A DNA stretch of 5,037 nucleotides from Planctomycetota bacterium (GTDB lineage: Bacteria > Planctomycetota > Phycisphaerae > Tepidisphaerales > Tepidisphaeraceae). Positions within the stretch are counted from its first letter, which is position 1; each line of letters starts with the position of its first letter. Under the pieces are notes generated by a model that saw only the letters and a program-made list of their open reading frames with translations, had not been told where the DNA came from and did no database searches. The translations under genes were made by a program, and so were the position numbers. Below, one piece after another: positions 1 to 5,037 of this stretch. Location of the stretch: contig JAKORQ010000623.1 in the NCBI GenBank assembly GCA_029777755.1, positions 1 through 5,037 of the forward strand, in the 5' to 3' direction.

Positions 1-1036
1 GAAGCTCAAGTTCCACCTCAGTGCCGATAGGTATGCCGGCGATCATCTTGCGGGCGGCCGCCAGGTCCTCAGGAAAACGCACATTGGTCGGGATCCCGTT
101 GACCGACAGCAGGATGTCCTGCGTGCGAACCCCCGCCTTGGCTGCCGGCGAATTGCGATCAACCGAGTTGATCAGCACTCCGCGATTGATGTCGATGTTG
201 TAATACTCCTCCAGGTCCTGCAGCGGCTTGAGGTCGATCCCCAGGTCGGAACGCTCGACGCGTCCCAAGCGCTTGTCGGTAGCGGTAGCGAGGATGGCCG
301 CCACCACTTCCCTGGCGGTATCGATGGGAACAGCGAAGTTCAGGTTCTGCCCGCCGCCGCGGGTGTTGATCCCGACGACCTTGCCGTTCATGTCGACCAG
401 CGGCCCGCCGGAGTTGCCCGGGTTGATCGGCGTATCCATCTGTATCCAGTTGGAGAAATCGCCGGTCTCGTACTCATCGATATACATGCGCTCGGGATAG
501 AAGGTGCGCTCGTTGTTGGAAACCACGCCCAGCGTAAGCGTCCTGGCCAGCCCGAAGGGAGTGCCGATTGCCATGACATCCTGCCCCGGTACCAGCGTGC
601 TGCTGGTGCCCAACTCGGCATAGCTGAAGGTGATCCCGCGCGCCTTTACCGCTTCCATGTCGAGCTTCAGCACGGCCAGGTCGGTCCAGTGATCGTCGCC
701 AATCAGCCTGGCCGGCACCCGTTCCTTGCTGTAGAGCGTGACATAGATCTCCTGAGCCCGCCCCGCCACGTGGTAATTCGTAAGGATATGCCCCTGCTCA
801 TCGATGATGACGCCCGACCCCAACCCGCGCCGCAGCGTGCGCTTACCCTCGACATACGCCTCCTGCGCCACATCAACACGCACCACCGCCGGCGAGATCT
901 TCCGAAATACCTCAATGACGGCCTGCGGCGTAGCCGGCGGAAACGGCTGCGGCTCCTCCCGCTTGCCCACGGCACACCCGCTCAAGGCCATCATCCCGGC
1001 CAGACACACCAGCAACACTCGAGGCAGTTTGCTCAT
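1..1036 (-). CDS. HtrA/DegP-type trypsin-like serine protease, lipoprotein, one PDZ domain seen (3' end missing)
   Basis: Reading leftward from the ATG at 1036, 345 codons are open and the frame runs off the window before a stop. Residues 1-21 form a lipoprotein signal: a positive start (MSKLPR), a hydrophobic stretch and the lipobox LSGC with the lipidated Cys at 21. The mature protein should therefore be membrane-anchored on the outer face of the inner membrane or in the outer membrane. The S1C protease domain spans about 40-255. Its triad is intact: His89 in TNYHV, Asp119 in WTDLAVLKL and Ser209 in GNSGGPL. A PDZ domain begins near 262 (LGIDLKPL, then SPAAKAGVRTQDILLSVNG) and is nearly complete at the edge. 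DegP-family proteins degrade or refold damaged envelope proteins. The loop before the active Ser (about residues 173-198) looks several residues longer than in E. coli DegP. The later Met15/Met16 would destroy the signal, so 1036 is the best start. No Shine-Dalgarno sequence stands at a normal distance. Which of DegP, DegQ or DegS it matches cannot be told. Confidence 0.95.
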   Translation of the reverse strand, partial: MSKLPRVLLVCLAGMMALSGCAVGKREEPQPFPPATPQAVIEVFRKISPAVVRVDVAQEAYVEGKRTLRRGLGSGVIIDEQGHILTNYHVAGRAQEIYVTLYSKERVPARLIGDDHWTDLAVLKLDMEAVKARGITFSYAELGTSSTLVPGQDVMAIGTPFGLARTLTLGVVSNNERTFYPERMYIDEYETGDFSNWIQMDTPINPGNSGGPLVDMNGKVVGINTRGGGQNLNFAVPIDTAREVVAAILATATDKRLGRVERSDLGIDLKPLQDLEEYYNIDINRGVLINSVDRNSPAAKAGVRTQDILLSVNGIPTNVRFPEDLAAARKMIAGIPIGTEVELEL

Positions 1037-1043
1037 GCCACCC

Positions 1044-1049
1044 AGTATA
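1044..1049 (-). promoter_or_regulatory. -10-like box (TATACT) directly before the protease start
   Basis: On the minus strand TATACT is followed by 7 nt and then the ATG of the protease gene. This matches five of six bases of the sigma-70 -10 consensus. Transcription from such a box would start at or next to the ATG, giving a leaderless mRNA, which agrees with the lack of a usable ribosome binding site. No good -35 box stands 16-18 nt further upstream, so the call is tentative. Confidence 0.3.
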
Positions 1050-1080
1050 TGGCCGCATCGCACCAATGCGCACAGCTCAA

Positions 1081-1112
1081 CTTTCGGTAAGCCCAAGATT
1101 GGGCACTGAAAG
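1081..1112. repeat. Imperfect inverted repeat upstream of the protease gene (operator or hairpin)
   Basis: The core is a perfect dyad, GCCCAA-GA-TTGGGC at 1091-1104. It is flanked by outer arms CTTTCGGT (1081-1088) and ACTGAAAG (1105-1112), which pair over 8 positions with one G-T pair and leave two unpaired A on one side. The dyad lies 45-76 nt before the protease start. No run of T follows on either strand, so it does not look like a normal intrinsic terminator. A binding site for a dimeric regulator of the protease gene, or an RNA hairpin in the tail of the upstream transcript, are both possible. Confidence 0.45.
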
Positions 1113-1132
1113 CACATATAGTTGTTCTATTG

Positions 1133-1255
1133 TCAGTGTCTGAACAGAGCGCACATCACTCGTGGCAACTCTGGCGCAGTTGCTCTACGCATAGAATGTC
1201 GGCCTCGATCTGCGGTACTTGATCTCGCAAGTGGCATCGAGACTCTGCGCGCCAT
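1133..1255 (-). CDS. Possible small protein of 40 residues, function unknown
   Basis: The minus strand shows AAGGAG (1263-1268), a 7-nt spacer and an ATG at 1255, followed by 40 codons to a TGA at 1133-1135. This is one of the best ribosome binding sites in the window. The product starts MARRVSMPLARSS, is rich in Arg, ends in LFRH, and has no membrane segment or motif I recognise. Arg-rich short translations are common in non-coding GC-rich DNA, so the ORF may be chance. It lies between the metallophosphatase and protease genes in the same direction, and the hairpin at 1204-1241 falls inside it. Confidence 0.2.
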   Translation of the reverse strand: MARRVSMPLARSSTADRGRHSMRRATAPELPRVMCALFRH

Positions 1256-1350
1256 ACGGTTTCTCCTTCGCTCAGGCGATTCGTCGCTGTCCTGTACTTC
1301 GTGCCTGTTTGCGTCCGCGTTGAGGGTCGCCGCTTCGCCAACTCCCCCCG

Positions 1351-2214
1351 CTACAGTTGCAGCGCGGCGTACTTTTTGATCTGCCGCGCGAGCTTGGGCA
1401 TGTCGTAGGTCTCCGACAGGTCGATCTGGACGAACACGCCCTGGTTGTGGTCGGAGGCCACGATCAGGTGGCGGCTGCCGTTGATGGCGAAGCCCGTGTC
1501 CTGTGGCTGGTGGCCGGTGATGATGATGCTCACGCCCAGGGCGTCGGCGAACTTGTCGACGGCCGCCGGGGTGATGTTGCGTCCCCAGATAAGCTGGTAC
1601 ACCGGGCCGGTGCGGCGGCGGTAATCGGCCCCCGTCAGGGCGCGGTCGAATACCGTGAAGTCGAAGTTGGCCACGTCGTTGTCAGTGGGCAGGCTGTGGC
1701 AGAAGAACAGAGCGTTGCCGGTGCGAATCGCCAGCGGCAGTGAAAGTAGGAACTCCGAGATGGCGACCGACACGCTGGTGTAGCGATCGGTGAAATCCCG
1801 CTTCAACCCGGCGTTGAACGCCTCGCAGACGCTCATGCCGCCCTTCATGATACCCTCACCATGGATCTGCGCGAGGTCATGGTTGGCCAGCAGGAAATGC
1901 ACCTGCGAGGGATAGTCGCACTTCAGCTCCGCCGCCTTGTAGAGCGTCTCCCATGAGCCATCACACCCGTTGGCGTCGATGCGGTCGCCGTGGATCAGCT
2001 CATGCAGGACAATGTGCCTTTGCGGGTTGTTCGCCAGGTCGGCCGCCTTGATAAGCTTGTCGAAGTTGCGGCGGTGGTCATGCATGTCCCCGGTCATCCA
2101 TACTTCGCCCTCGTTGGGCAGGTAGACGACCTGGTTCTGACGCTTGCTGCAGAGGTGGTTCTCCTCTGTCGCATTGTTAAAAACCTCGATGACGTGGTCA
2201 GCACTAATCGGCAT
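1351..2214 (-). CDS. PPP-like metallophosphatase (calcineurin-like fold) with atypical second metal motif
   Basis: This 287-residue protein carries the ordered metal-binding blocks of calcineurin-like phosphoesterases: GDMHDH (42-47, compare GDxHG), a block at 70-77 reading LHELIHGD, ANHDL (110-114, compare GNHE), FCHSLP (171-176) and TGHQP (233-237), then a late SDHNQGV (254-260). Probable metal ligands are Asp43, His45, Asn111, His173 and His235. The second block stands where PPP phosphatases have GDxVDRG. If aligned, the metal-bridging Asp becomes Glu72 and the DRG part is lost. The fold suggests a two-metal hydrolase acting on a phosphoprotein, nucleotide or other phosphoester, but the substrate cannot be read from the sequence. 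There is no signal peptide or membrane segment, so it is probably cytoplasmic. The ATG at 2214 has only a weak GAG 7 nt upstream. It lies 69 bp after the barstar-like gene and is probably the last gene of the pheS unit. Confidence 0.85.
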   Translation of the reverse strand: MPISADHVIEVFNNATEENHLCSKRQNQVVYLPNEGEVWMTGDMHDHRRNFDKLIKAADLANNPQRHIVLHELIHGDRIDANGCDGSWETLYKAAELKCDYPSQVHFLLANHDLAQIHGEGIMKGGMSVCEAFNAGLKRDFTDRYTSVSVAISEFLLSLPLAIRTGNALFFCHSLPTDNDVANFDFTVFDRALTGADYRRRTGPVYQLIWGRNITPAAVDKFADALGVSIIITGHQPQDTGFAINGSRHLIVASDHNQGVFVQIDLSETYDMPKLARQIKKYAALQL

Positions 2215-2231
2215 CTTTTAACTCGCGTTCG

Positions 2232-2242
2232 CGTAACTTACG
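2232..2242. repeat. Short perfect palindrome between barstar-like and metallophosphatase genes
   Basis: CGTAACTTACG is an 11-nt dyad with a single central base, located 18-28 nt before the metallophosphatase start. It could be a small operator or an RNA stem near the start codon, but palindromes of this size also occur by chance. Confidence 0.2.
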
Positions 2243-2283
2243 TCTGAATCCGTGGCAGTATCTTGGCGGATAGCTCCGGTATT

Positions 2284-2751
2284 TCAACGCGCGGCGGCCT
2301 CGATCGGCACATATTCGATGTTGGCGTTCTTCAGGCGCTGCTGCACCTGCTCCGCCACCCTCGCCTCCGCATGGACGACCACCTCCAGCACCTCGCTGTC
2401 GGGGGTGGTTTTCATGTGTATGCCATAGTCGGACAACACCTGGAACAACTGGGCGAAATCAGCGCCCGCCCGCGGCAACAGCCGCTCAAGGTTCGTGATG
2501 ACGATCACTAGTAACCGGTGCCCCTGCGGGAACTCCAGCTCATTGAGGCACTCGGCGAACGAATCCCATGTGCCCTCGAAAACGTAGGGAAACTGCAGCG
2601 CCGCGGCCCACTCGGCCATGCAGCGATCGATCACCGCGCAGCGCCTGCCCCGGATGATACGCACCGTCGTGCCCTGCTCGCGACGCCTGCGATAGGCGTA
2701 GAGGTCGGCCTCGGCCTCCGGGCAGATCAGCAGCTTGATCGGTTGCGCCAT
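2284..2751 (-). CDS. Barstar-like protein (barnase-inhibitor family), possible RNase inhibitor
   Basis: This 155-residue protein has a barstar-like core at about 36-110. The most telling part is residues 59-69, EGTWDSFAECL, which lines up with GENLDALWDCL of Bacillus barstar. In that alignment barstar Asp35 is Asp63, Trp38 is Ala66, Asp39 is Glu67 and Cys40 is Cys68, followed by a hydrophobic strand (LLVIVITN, 80-87) as in the family. Classical barstar binds and blocks the RNase barnase through these acidic residues; the acidity is kept but the key Asp39 is a Glu. The N-terminal 35 residues and the tail at 115-155 are extra compared with the roughly 90-residue barstar. No barnase-like gene is in the window. 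The start at 2751 is supported by GAGGG 8 nt upstream. The gene starts 21 bp after pheS ends and is surely co-transcribed. A distant barstar relative with a different partner is quite possible. Confidence 0.78.
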   Translation of the reverse strand: MAQPIKLLICPEAEADLYAYRRRREQGTTVRIIRGRRCAVIDRCMAEWAAALQFPYVFEGTWDSFAECLNELEFPQGHRLLVIVITNLERLLPRAGADFAQLFQVLSDYGIHMKTTPDSEVLEVVVHAEARVAEQVQQRLKNANIEYVPIEAAAR

Positions 2752-2772
2752 GTGGTTGACCCTCGCGAGCGG

Positions 2773-3798
2773 CTAGAACTGGCCCAGGAACCGCACGTCG
2801 TTCTCGACAAACAGGCGGATGTCATCAATGCCGTACTTGCGCATCGCGATGCGCTCGATGCCAAACCCAAACGCCCAGCCGGTGTAGATCTCCGGGTCGA
2901 TGTTGCAGGCCGACAGCACGTTCGGGTGCACCATGCCGCAGCCACCCAGCTCGATCCAGCGGCCCTTGTCCTCAAACCACACATCCACCTCGGCCGACGG
3001 CTCGGTGAAGGGGAAGAAGCTGGGGCGGAAACGCGCCTTCGTATCCTTGCCGAAGTATGCCTGCACGAACTGCATCACGGTGCTCTTCAGGTCCACCATG
3101 GTCACGCCCTTGTCGACCACCAGCGCCTCAAGCTGATGGAACATCGACAGGTGGGTGGCATCGTGCGTGTCAGGGCGATACACCCGTCCGGGGATCACCA
3201 CACGGATGGGCGGCTGCTGCTTCTCCATGACGCGGATCTGCACCGTGGAGGTCTGCGTCCGCAGTAGCATGGCCTTGCCCTCCGGCACATCCTCGAACCT
3301 CCCAGCCTCGCCGGCCGGGGCGAGGTAAAAGTTGTCCAGCGGATCTCGCGCGGGGTGGCTCTTGGGGATGTTGAGCGCCACGAAATTGTGGAACTCATCC
3401 TCAACCTCCGGGCCGGCGGCCGTGGAAAAGCCCATACGTCCAAACAGCTCGGTCAGTTCATTGGTGACGCGGACGAGGATGTGCTCGTTGCCAATGGCCG
3501 GCCGCTTCCCCGGCTCGGTAAGGTCGATCTGCGGGCCGACCTCCTGGGCGCCGCCCAGTTGGCTCTTGCGCTGCTCGAACTCTGCGGTGATCTCATTCTT
3601 GAGCGCATTGAGAGTCTGCCCAACCTGGGGCTTCATCTCCTTGGCAACCTTGCCCAGCAGCGACATCAGGTCCTTAAGCGCCCCCTTCGTGCCCAGGTAC
3701 TGGATGCGGAACTGCTCCAATTCCTGCGAGTTCTTTACCTTTGCGAGGGCCTCCTTGGCCTGGCGCTTAACGTCTTCAATCTGTTTCAGGACATCCAT
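2773..3798 (-). CDS. pheS: Phenylalanine--tRNA ligase alpha subunit
   Basis: PheS is the catalytic chain of the cytoplasmic alpha2-beta2 enzyme that loads Phe onto tRNA(Phe). The product is 341 residues, the normal length. Residues 1-90 are the helical, tRNA-binding coiled-coil region (VKNSQELEQFRIQYLGTKGA is typical). The class II catalytic core follows: LLRTQTSTVQIR (178-189), motif 2 GRVYRPDTHDATHLSMFHQL (204-223), RPSFFPFTEPSAEVDV (258-273), ELGGCGMVHPNVL (283-295) and motif 3 GWAFGFGIERIAMRKYG (307-323). TQTS replaces the more usual THTS. The frame stays open upstream to 4023, but the family N-terminus fits Met at 3798. The upstream part is not PheS-like and overlaps the divergent gene. 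GAAAG 7 nt before this ATG is a weak ribosome binding site. pheT does not follow; a barstar-like gene does. Confidence 0.98.
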   Translation of the reverse strand: MDVLKQIEDVKRQAKEALAKVKNSQELEQFRIQYLGTKGALKDLMSLLGKVAKEMKPQVGQTLNALKNEITAEFEQRKSQLGGAQEVGPQIDLTEPGKRPAIGNEHILVRVTNELTELFGRMGFSTAAGPEVEDEFHNFVALNIPKSHPARDPLDNFYLAPAGEAGRFEDVPEGKAMLLRTQTSTVQIRVMEKQQPPIRVVIPGRVYRPDTHDATHLSMFHQLEALVVDKGVTMVDLKSTVMQFVQAYFGKDTKARFRPSFFPFTEPSAEVDVWFEDKGRWIELGGCGMVHPNVLSACNIDPEIYTGWAFGFGIERIAMRKYGIDDIRLFVENDVRFLGQF

Positions 3799-3828
3799 TG
3801 TTTGGCTTTCACTGTATGGGAATGGTGC

Positions 3829-3857
3829 ATTCTGCGACACAGCGGCATCTCGTTCAA
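3829..3857 (-). promoter_or_regulatory. Candidate sigma-70-type promoter of pheS
   Basis: On the minus strand TTGAAC (3852-3857) is separated by 17 nt from CAGAAT (3829-3834). Each box matches four of six consensus bases at the ideal spacing. The start would lie near 3822, giving a leader of about 24 nt before pheS, too short for a T-box or an attenuator. Moderate-quality boxes occur by chance, so this is a candidate only. Confidence 0.3.
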
Positions 3858-3935
3858 GCGTTGACCCCGGGCCGCCCTGCGGACTGGGCAGGTTCGCCCG
3901 CCATCTAGCCCGGATACACCCGGCCGATCCTGCGA

Positions 3936-3941
3936 TATATT
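3936..3941 (+). promoter_or_regulatory. -10-like box (TATATT) directly before the hydrolase start
   Basis: TATATT is followed by 8 nt and the ATG at 3950. It matches five of six bases of the -10 consensus. A poor -35 candidate (GATACA, 3913-3918) stands 17 nt upstream. No ribosome binding site precedes this ATG, so a leaderless transcript starting at or just before it would fit. The alternative is that translation starts at the downstream ATG at 3977. Confidence 0.3.
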
Positions 3942-3949
3942 GCCAGCCC

Positions 3950-5037
3950 ATGCACCAGTCACTACGGGACAGATTGATGGATCTGTGGCAGCAGTCGGGC
4001 TGCTTTGAGCCGGGAAACATCACAGACGCCGAGGCGGCGGTCGACGCTGATGATGTCTTTTACTCTGAGGCGAAGCGGGGTCGCCGGCCGGGCGGGGTGA
4101 GGGCCATCTGGCTTGAGGGAGCAGCGTATCGGGGCCGGCCGACAAGGGTGTTTGCCTGGCTTGGCGTACCGGCCGGTGCTCAGCCGCGCAGTCTGCCGGG
4201 AATGGTGCTGGTGCATGGTGGCGGCGGGACGGCTTTTGCCACCTGGGTCCACAGATGGGTCAAACGAGGCTACGCAGCCATAGCCATCGACACCTGCGGC
4301 AATCTCCCGCGCGGCGAGGTATATACAAAATGGGTTCGCCATGAACAGGCCGGCCCGCCGGGCTCGGGCGGGTTTGACCAGGTCGGGGAGAATCTTGCTG
4401 ACCAGTGGCCATTCCATGCGGTGGCAGCGACCATCAAGGCCCATTCGGTCCTCCGCAGTCTGCCGGAGGTGGACCCGACGCGCATCGGTCTAACGGGGAT
4501 CAGTTGGGGCGGATTTGTGACATGCCTGACGGCCGCTACTGACGATCGCTTCCGCTTCGCCGCCCCGGTATACGCCTGTGGCTTCTACGACCAGCGCGTA
4601 GCCCTCGCGGCAAACGGGATCGTTCCGGACAGGCGATGGCTCGATGCGTGGGATCCGGCCAATCACCTCAAATTCGTCCGCATCCCGACCCTGTGGACGA
4701 CGGGATCCAACGACTTCTTCTTCCCGCTGGCGTTGTGGACCAGGTCACACCAGTTGGTGCCCGCGGAGAAAACGCTGTGCGTGAAGGTGAGATCTCCGCA
4801 CAGCCACGTTCACGGCTGGCGAATCAGGGAGATTGAGGCGTTCGCCGATACCCATTGCCGCGGCGGAAGGGAATTGTGCCCGCTGGAGACACCCACCATT
4901 GCCGGTGGACGCCTCCAGATGCCCTGGCCGGAGACCCCCGTGGCGACGATCTGCTATACCGAGGATGCGGAGGTGCGTATCAACAGCATGTGGAAGATCC
5001 GCCGGGTAAGGATGGATGGGAAGGACTGCCTCGATGC
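3950..5037 (+). CDS. Alpha/beta-hydrolase, acetyl xylan esterase/dienelactone hydrolase-like (3' end missing)
   Basis: From the ATG at 3950, 362 codons are open to the window edge. The hydrolase fold is clear: the oxyanion-type strand and loop LVHGGGGTAF (87-96), RGYAAIAIDTCG (106-117), the nucleophile elbow GISWGG with Ser185, the acid Asp255 in TTGSNDFFFP (250-259), and the catalytic His in PHSHVHGW (283-290), most likely His286 or a neighbour. This layout fits serine esterases removing acetyl or similar esters from polysaccharides, or related peptidase-like hydrolases; the true substrate is unknown. From about 310 a further beta-rich segment begins (AGGRLQMPWPETPVATICYT), which looks like the start of a C-terminal Ig-like accessory domain and is cut by the edge. 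No signal peptide is visible from this start, so a cytoplasmic product is implied. The start is uncertain: Met10 (3977) has GGGA 7 nt upstream and is a real alternative. The gene is divergent from pheS and shows no functional link to it. Confidence 0.88.
   Translation, partial: MHQSLRDRLMDLWQQSGCFEPGNITDAEAAVDADDVFYSEAKRGRRPGGVRAIWLEGAAYRGRPTRVFAWLGVPAGAQPRSLPGMVLVHGGGGTAFATWVHRWVKRGYAAIAIDTCGNLPRGEVYTKWVRHEQAGPPGSGGFDQVGENLADQWPFHAVAATIKAHSVLRSLPEVDPTRIGLTGISWGGFVTCLTAATDDRFRFAAPVYACGFYDQRVALAANGIVPDRRWLDAWDPANHLKFVRIPTLWTTGSNDFFFPLALWTRSHQLVPAEKTLCVKVRSPHSHVHGWRIREIEAFADTHCRGGRELCPLETPTIAGGRLQMPWPETPVATICYTEDAEVRINSMWKIRRVRMDGKDCLD

Larger units (their letters stand above)
1037..1350. other. 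314-bp gap between metallophosphatase and protease genes
   Basis: No convincing protein gene fills this stretch. Near the protease gene it holds the -10-like box and the inverted repeat at 1081-1112. Its middle has a nested hairpin at 1204-1241: outer arms CTCGAT and ATCGAG, inner arms ACTTG and CAAGT. It also has one small minus-strand ORF with a good Shine-Dalgarno sequence (1133-1255). The middle appears less GC-rich than the flanking genes. A plus-strand frame (1122-1379) and a second minus-strand frame (1156-1341, TTG start) are open, but their translations have no recognisable motif and look non-coding. No tRNA or known riboswitch was recognised. Confidence 0.6.
3799..3949. promoter_or_regulatory. 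Divergent promoter region between pheS and the hydrolase gene
   Basis: These 151 bp separate two genes transcribed away from each other, so they must hold both promoters. Besides the candidate pheS promoter and the -10-like box before the hydrolase, there is a short dyad CCTGC (3876-3880) and GCAGG (3888-3892) with a 7-nt loop near the middle, which could be an operator. No T-box, riboswitch or Phe-rich leader peptide was seen. Confidence 0.6.

Noticed and set aside
1357..1743. A 128-codon plus-strand open frame
   Set aside because: It lies opposite the metallophosphatase gene and is rich in Val, Gly and Ala with no motif.
2257..2287. TTGAAA and GATACT boxes as a separate promoter for the metallophosphatase
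   Set aside because: The spacing of 19 nt is wide and the second box matches only four of six bases; co-transcription from pheS is simpler.
2518..3267. A 249-codon plus-strand open frame
   Set aside because: It lies opposite pheS and the barstar-like gene, has no recognisable motif, and is explained by the strong GC bias of the coding strand.
3784..3830. A 14-codon ORF overlapping the pheS start, possible leader peptide
   Set aside because: It contains no Phe codons, no terminator/antiterminator pair is visible, and its ATG overlaps the candidate -10 box so it may not be transcribed.
3355..3864. A 169-codon plus-strand open frame
   Set aside because: It is the reverse complement of the PheS N-terminal half and has the Leu/Ala/Arg-rich look of a shadow frame.
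3799..4023. A 75-codon N-terminal extension of pheS up to an ATG at 4023
   Set aside because: The added residues do not resemble PheS, the 341-residue form has the normal family length, and the extension overlaps the start of the divergent hydrolase gene.
3962..4444. A 160-codon minus-strand open frame
   Set aside because: It overlaps the clear hydrolase reading frame, which carries the catalytic motifs.
1..5037. CRISPR arrays, tRNA genes, insertion sequences, attachment sites and toxin-antitoxin pairs
   Set aside because: No regularly spaced repeats, transposase motifs, cloverleaf or toxin partner for the barstar-like protein were found on reading both strands.

Overview
The window is ordinary chromosomal DNA of a GC-rich bacterium (roughly 60% GC by eye). 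It holds five protein-coding genes I can support, tightly packed except for one gap of about 300 bp. No RNA gene, insertion sequence, CRISPR array or phage gene is visible. The lineage is uncertain. The trypsin-like lipoprotein protease, the esterase with a C-terminal extra domain and the atypical metallophosphatase resemble, from memory, proteins of Planctomycetota (Phycisphaerae-like) and neighbouring phyla such as Armatimonadota or Verrucomicrobiota. That is an inference and not a database result.

Layout: 1-1036 (minus, runs off the left edge) encodes an HtrA/DegP-type periplasmic serine protease with a lipoprotein signal, an intact His-Asp-Ser triad and a PDZ domain. 1037-1350 is a gap with a clear inverted repeat, a second weaker hairpin, a -10-like box and one small ORF with a good Shine-Dalgarno sequence. 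1351-2214 (minus) is a PPP-like calcineurin-fold metallophosphatase with an altered second metal motif. 2284-2751 (minus) is a barstar-like protein. 2773-3798 (minus) is pheS, the phenylalanyl-tRNA synthetase alpha chain. 3799-3949 is a divergent promoter region. 3950-5037 (plus, runs off the right edge) is an alpha/beta-hydrolase of the acetyl xylan esterase/dienelactone hydrolase type.

The three genes pheS, barstar-like and metallophosphatase read in the same direction with gaps of 21 and 69 bp and probably form one transcription unit starting near 3822. pheT, the usual partner of pheS, is not in that unit, and two uncharacterised proteins sit in its place. htrA has the same orientation but lies behind the gap and probably has its own promoter. 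The esterase is divergent and unrelated to the tRNA synthetase unit. It looks like a polysaccharide or ester-degrading enzyme.

The points most worth a second look are the pheS/barstar/phosphatase arrangement, the changed metal motif of the phosphatase, and the placement of -10-like boxes 7-8 nt before two start codons, which would fit leaderless transcripts. I found no convincing sign of a wholly new system.
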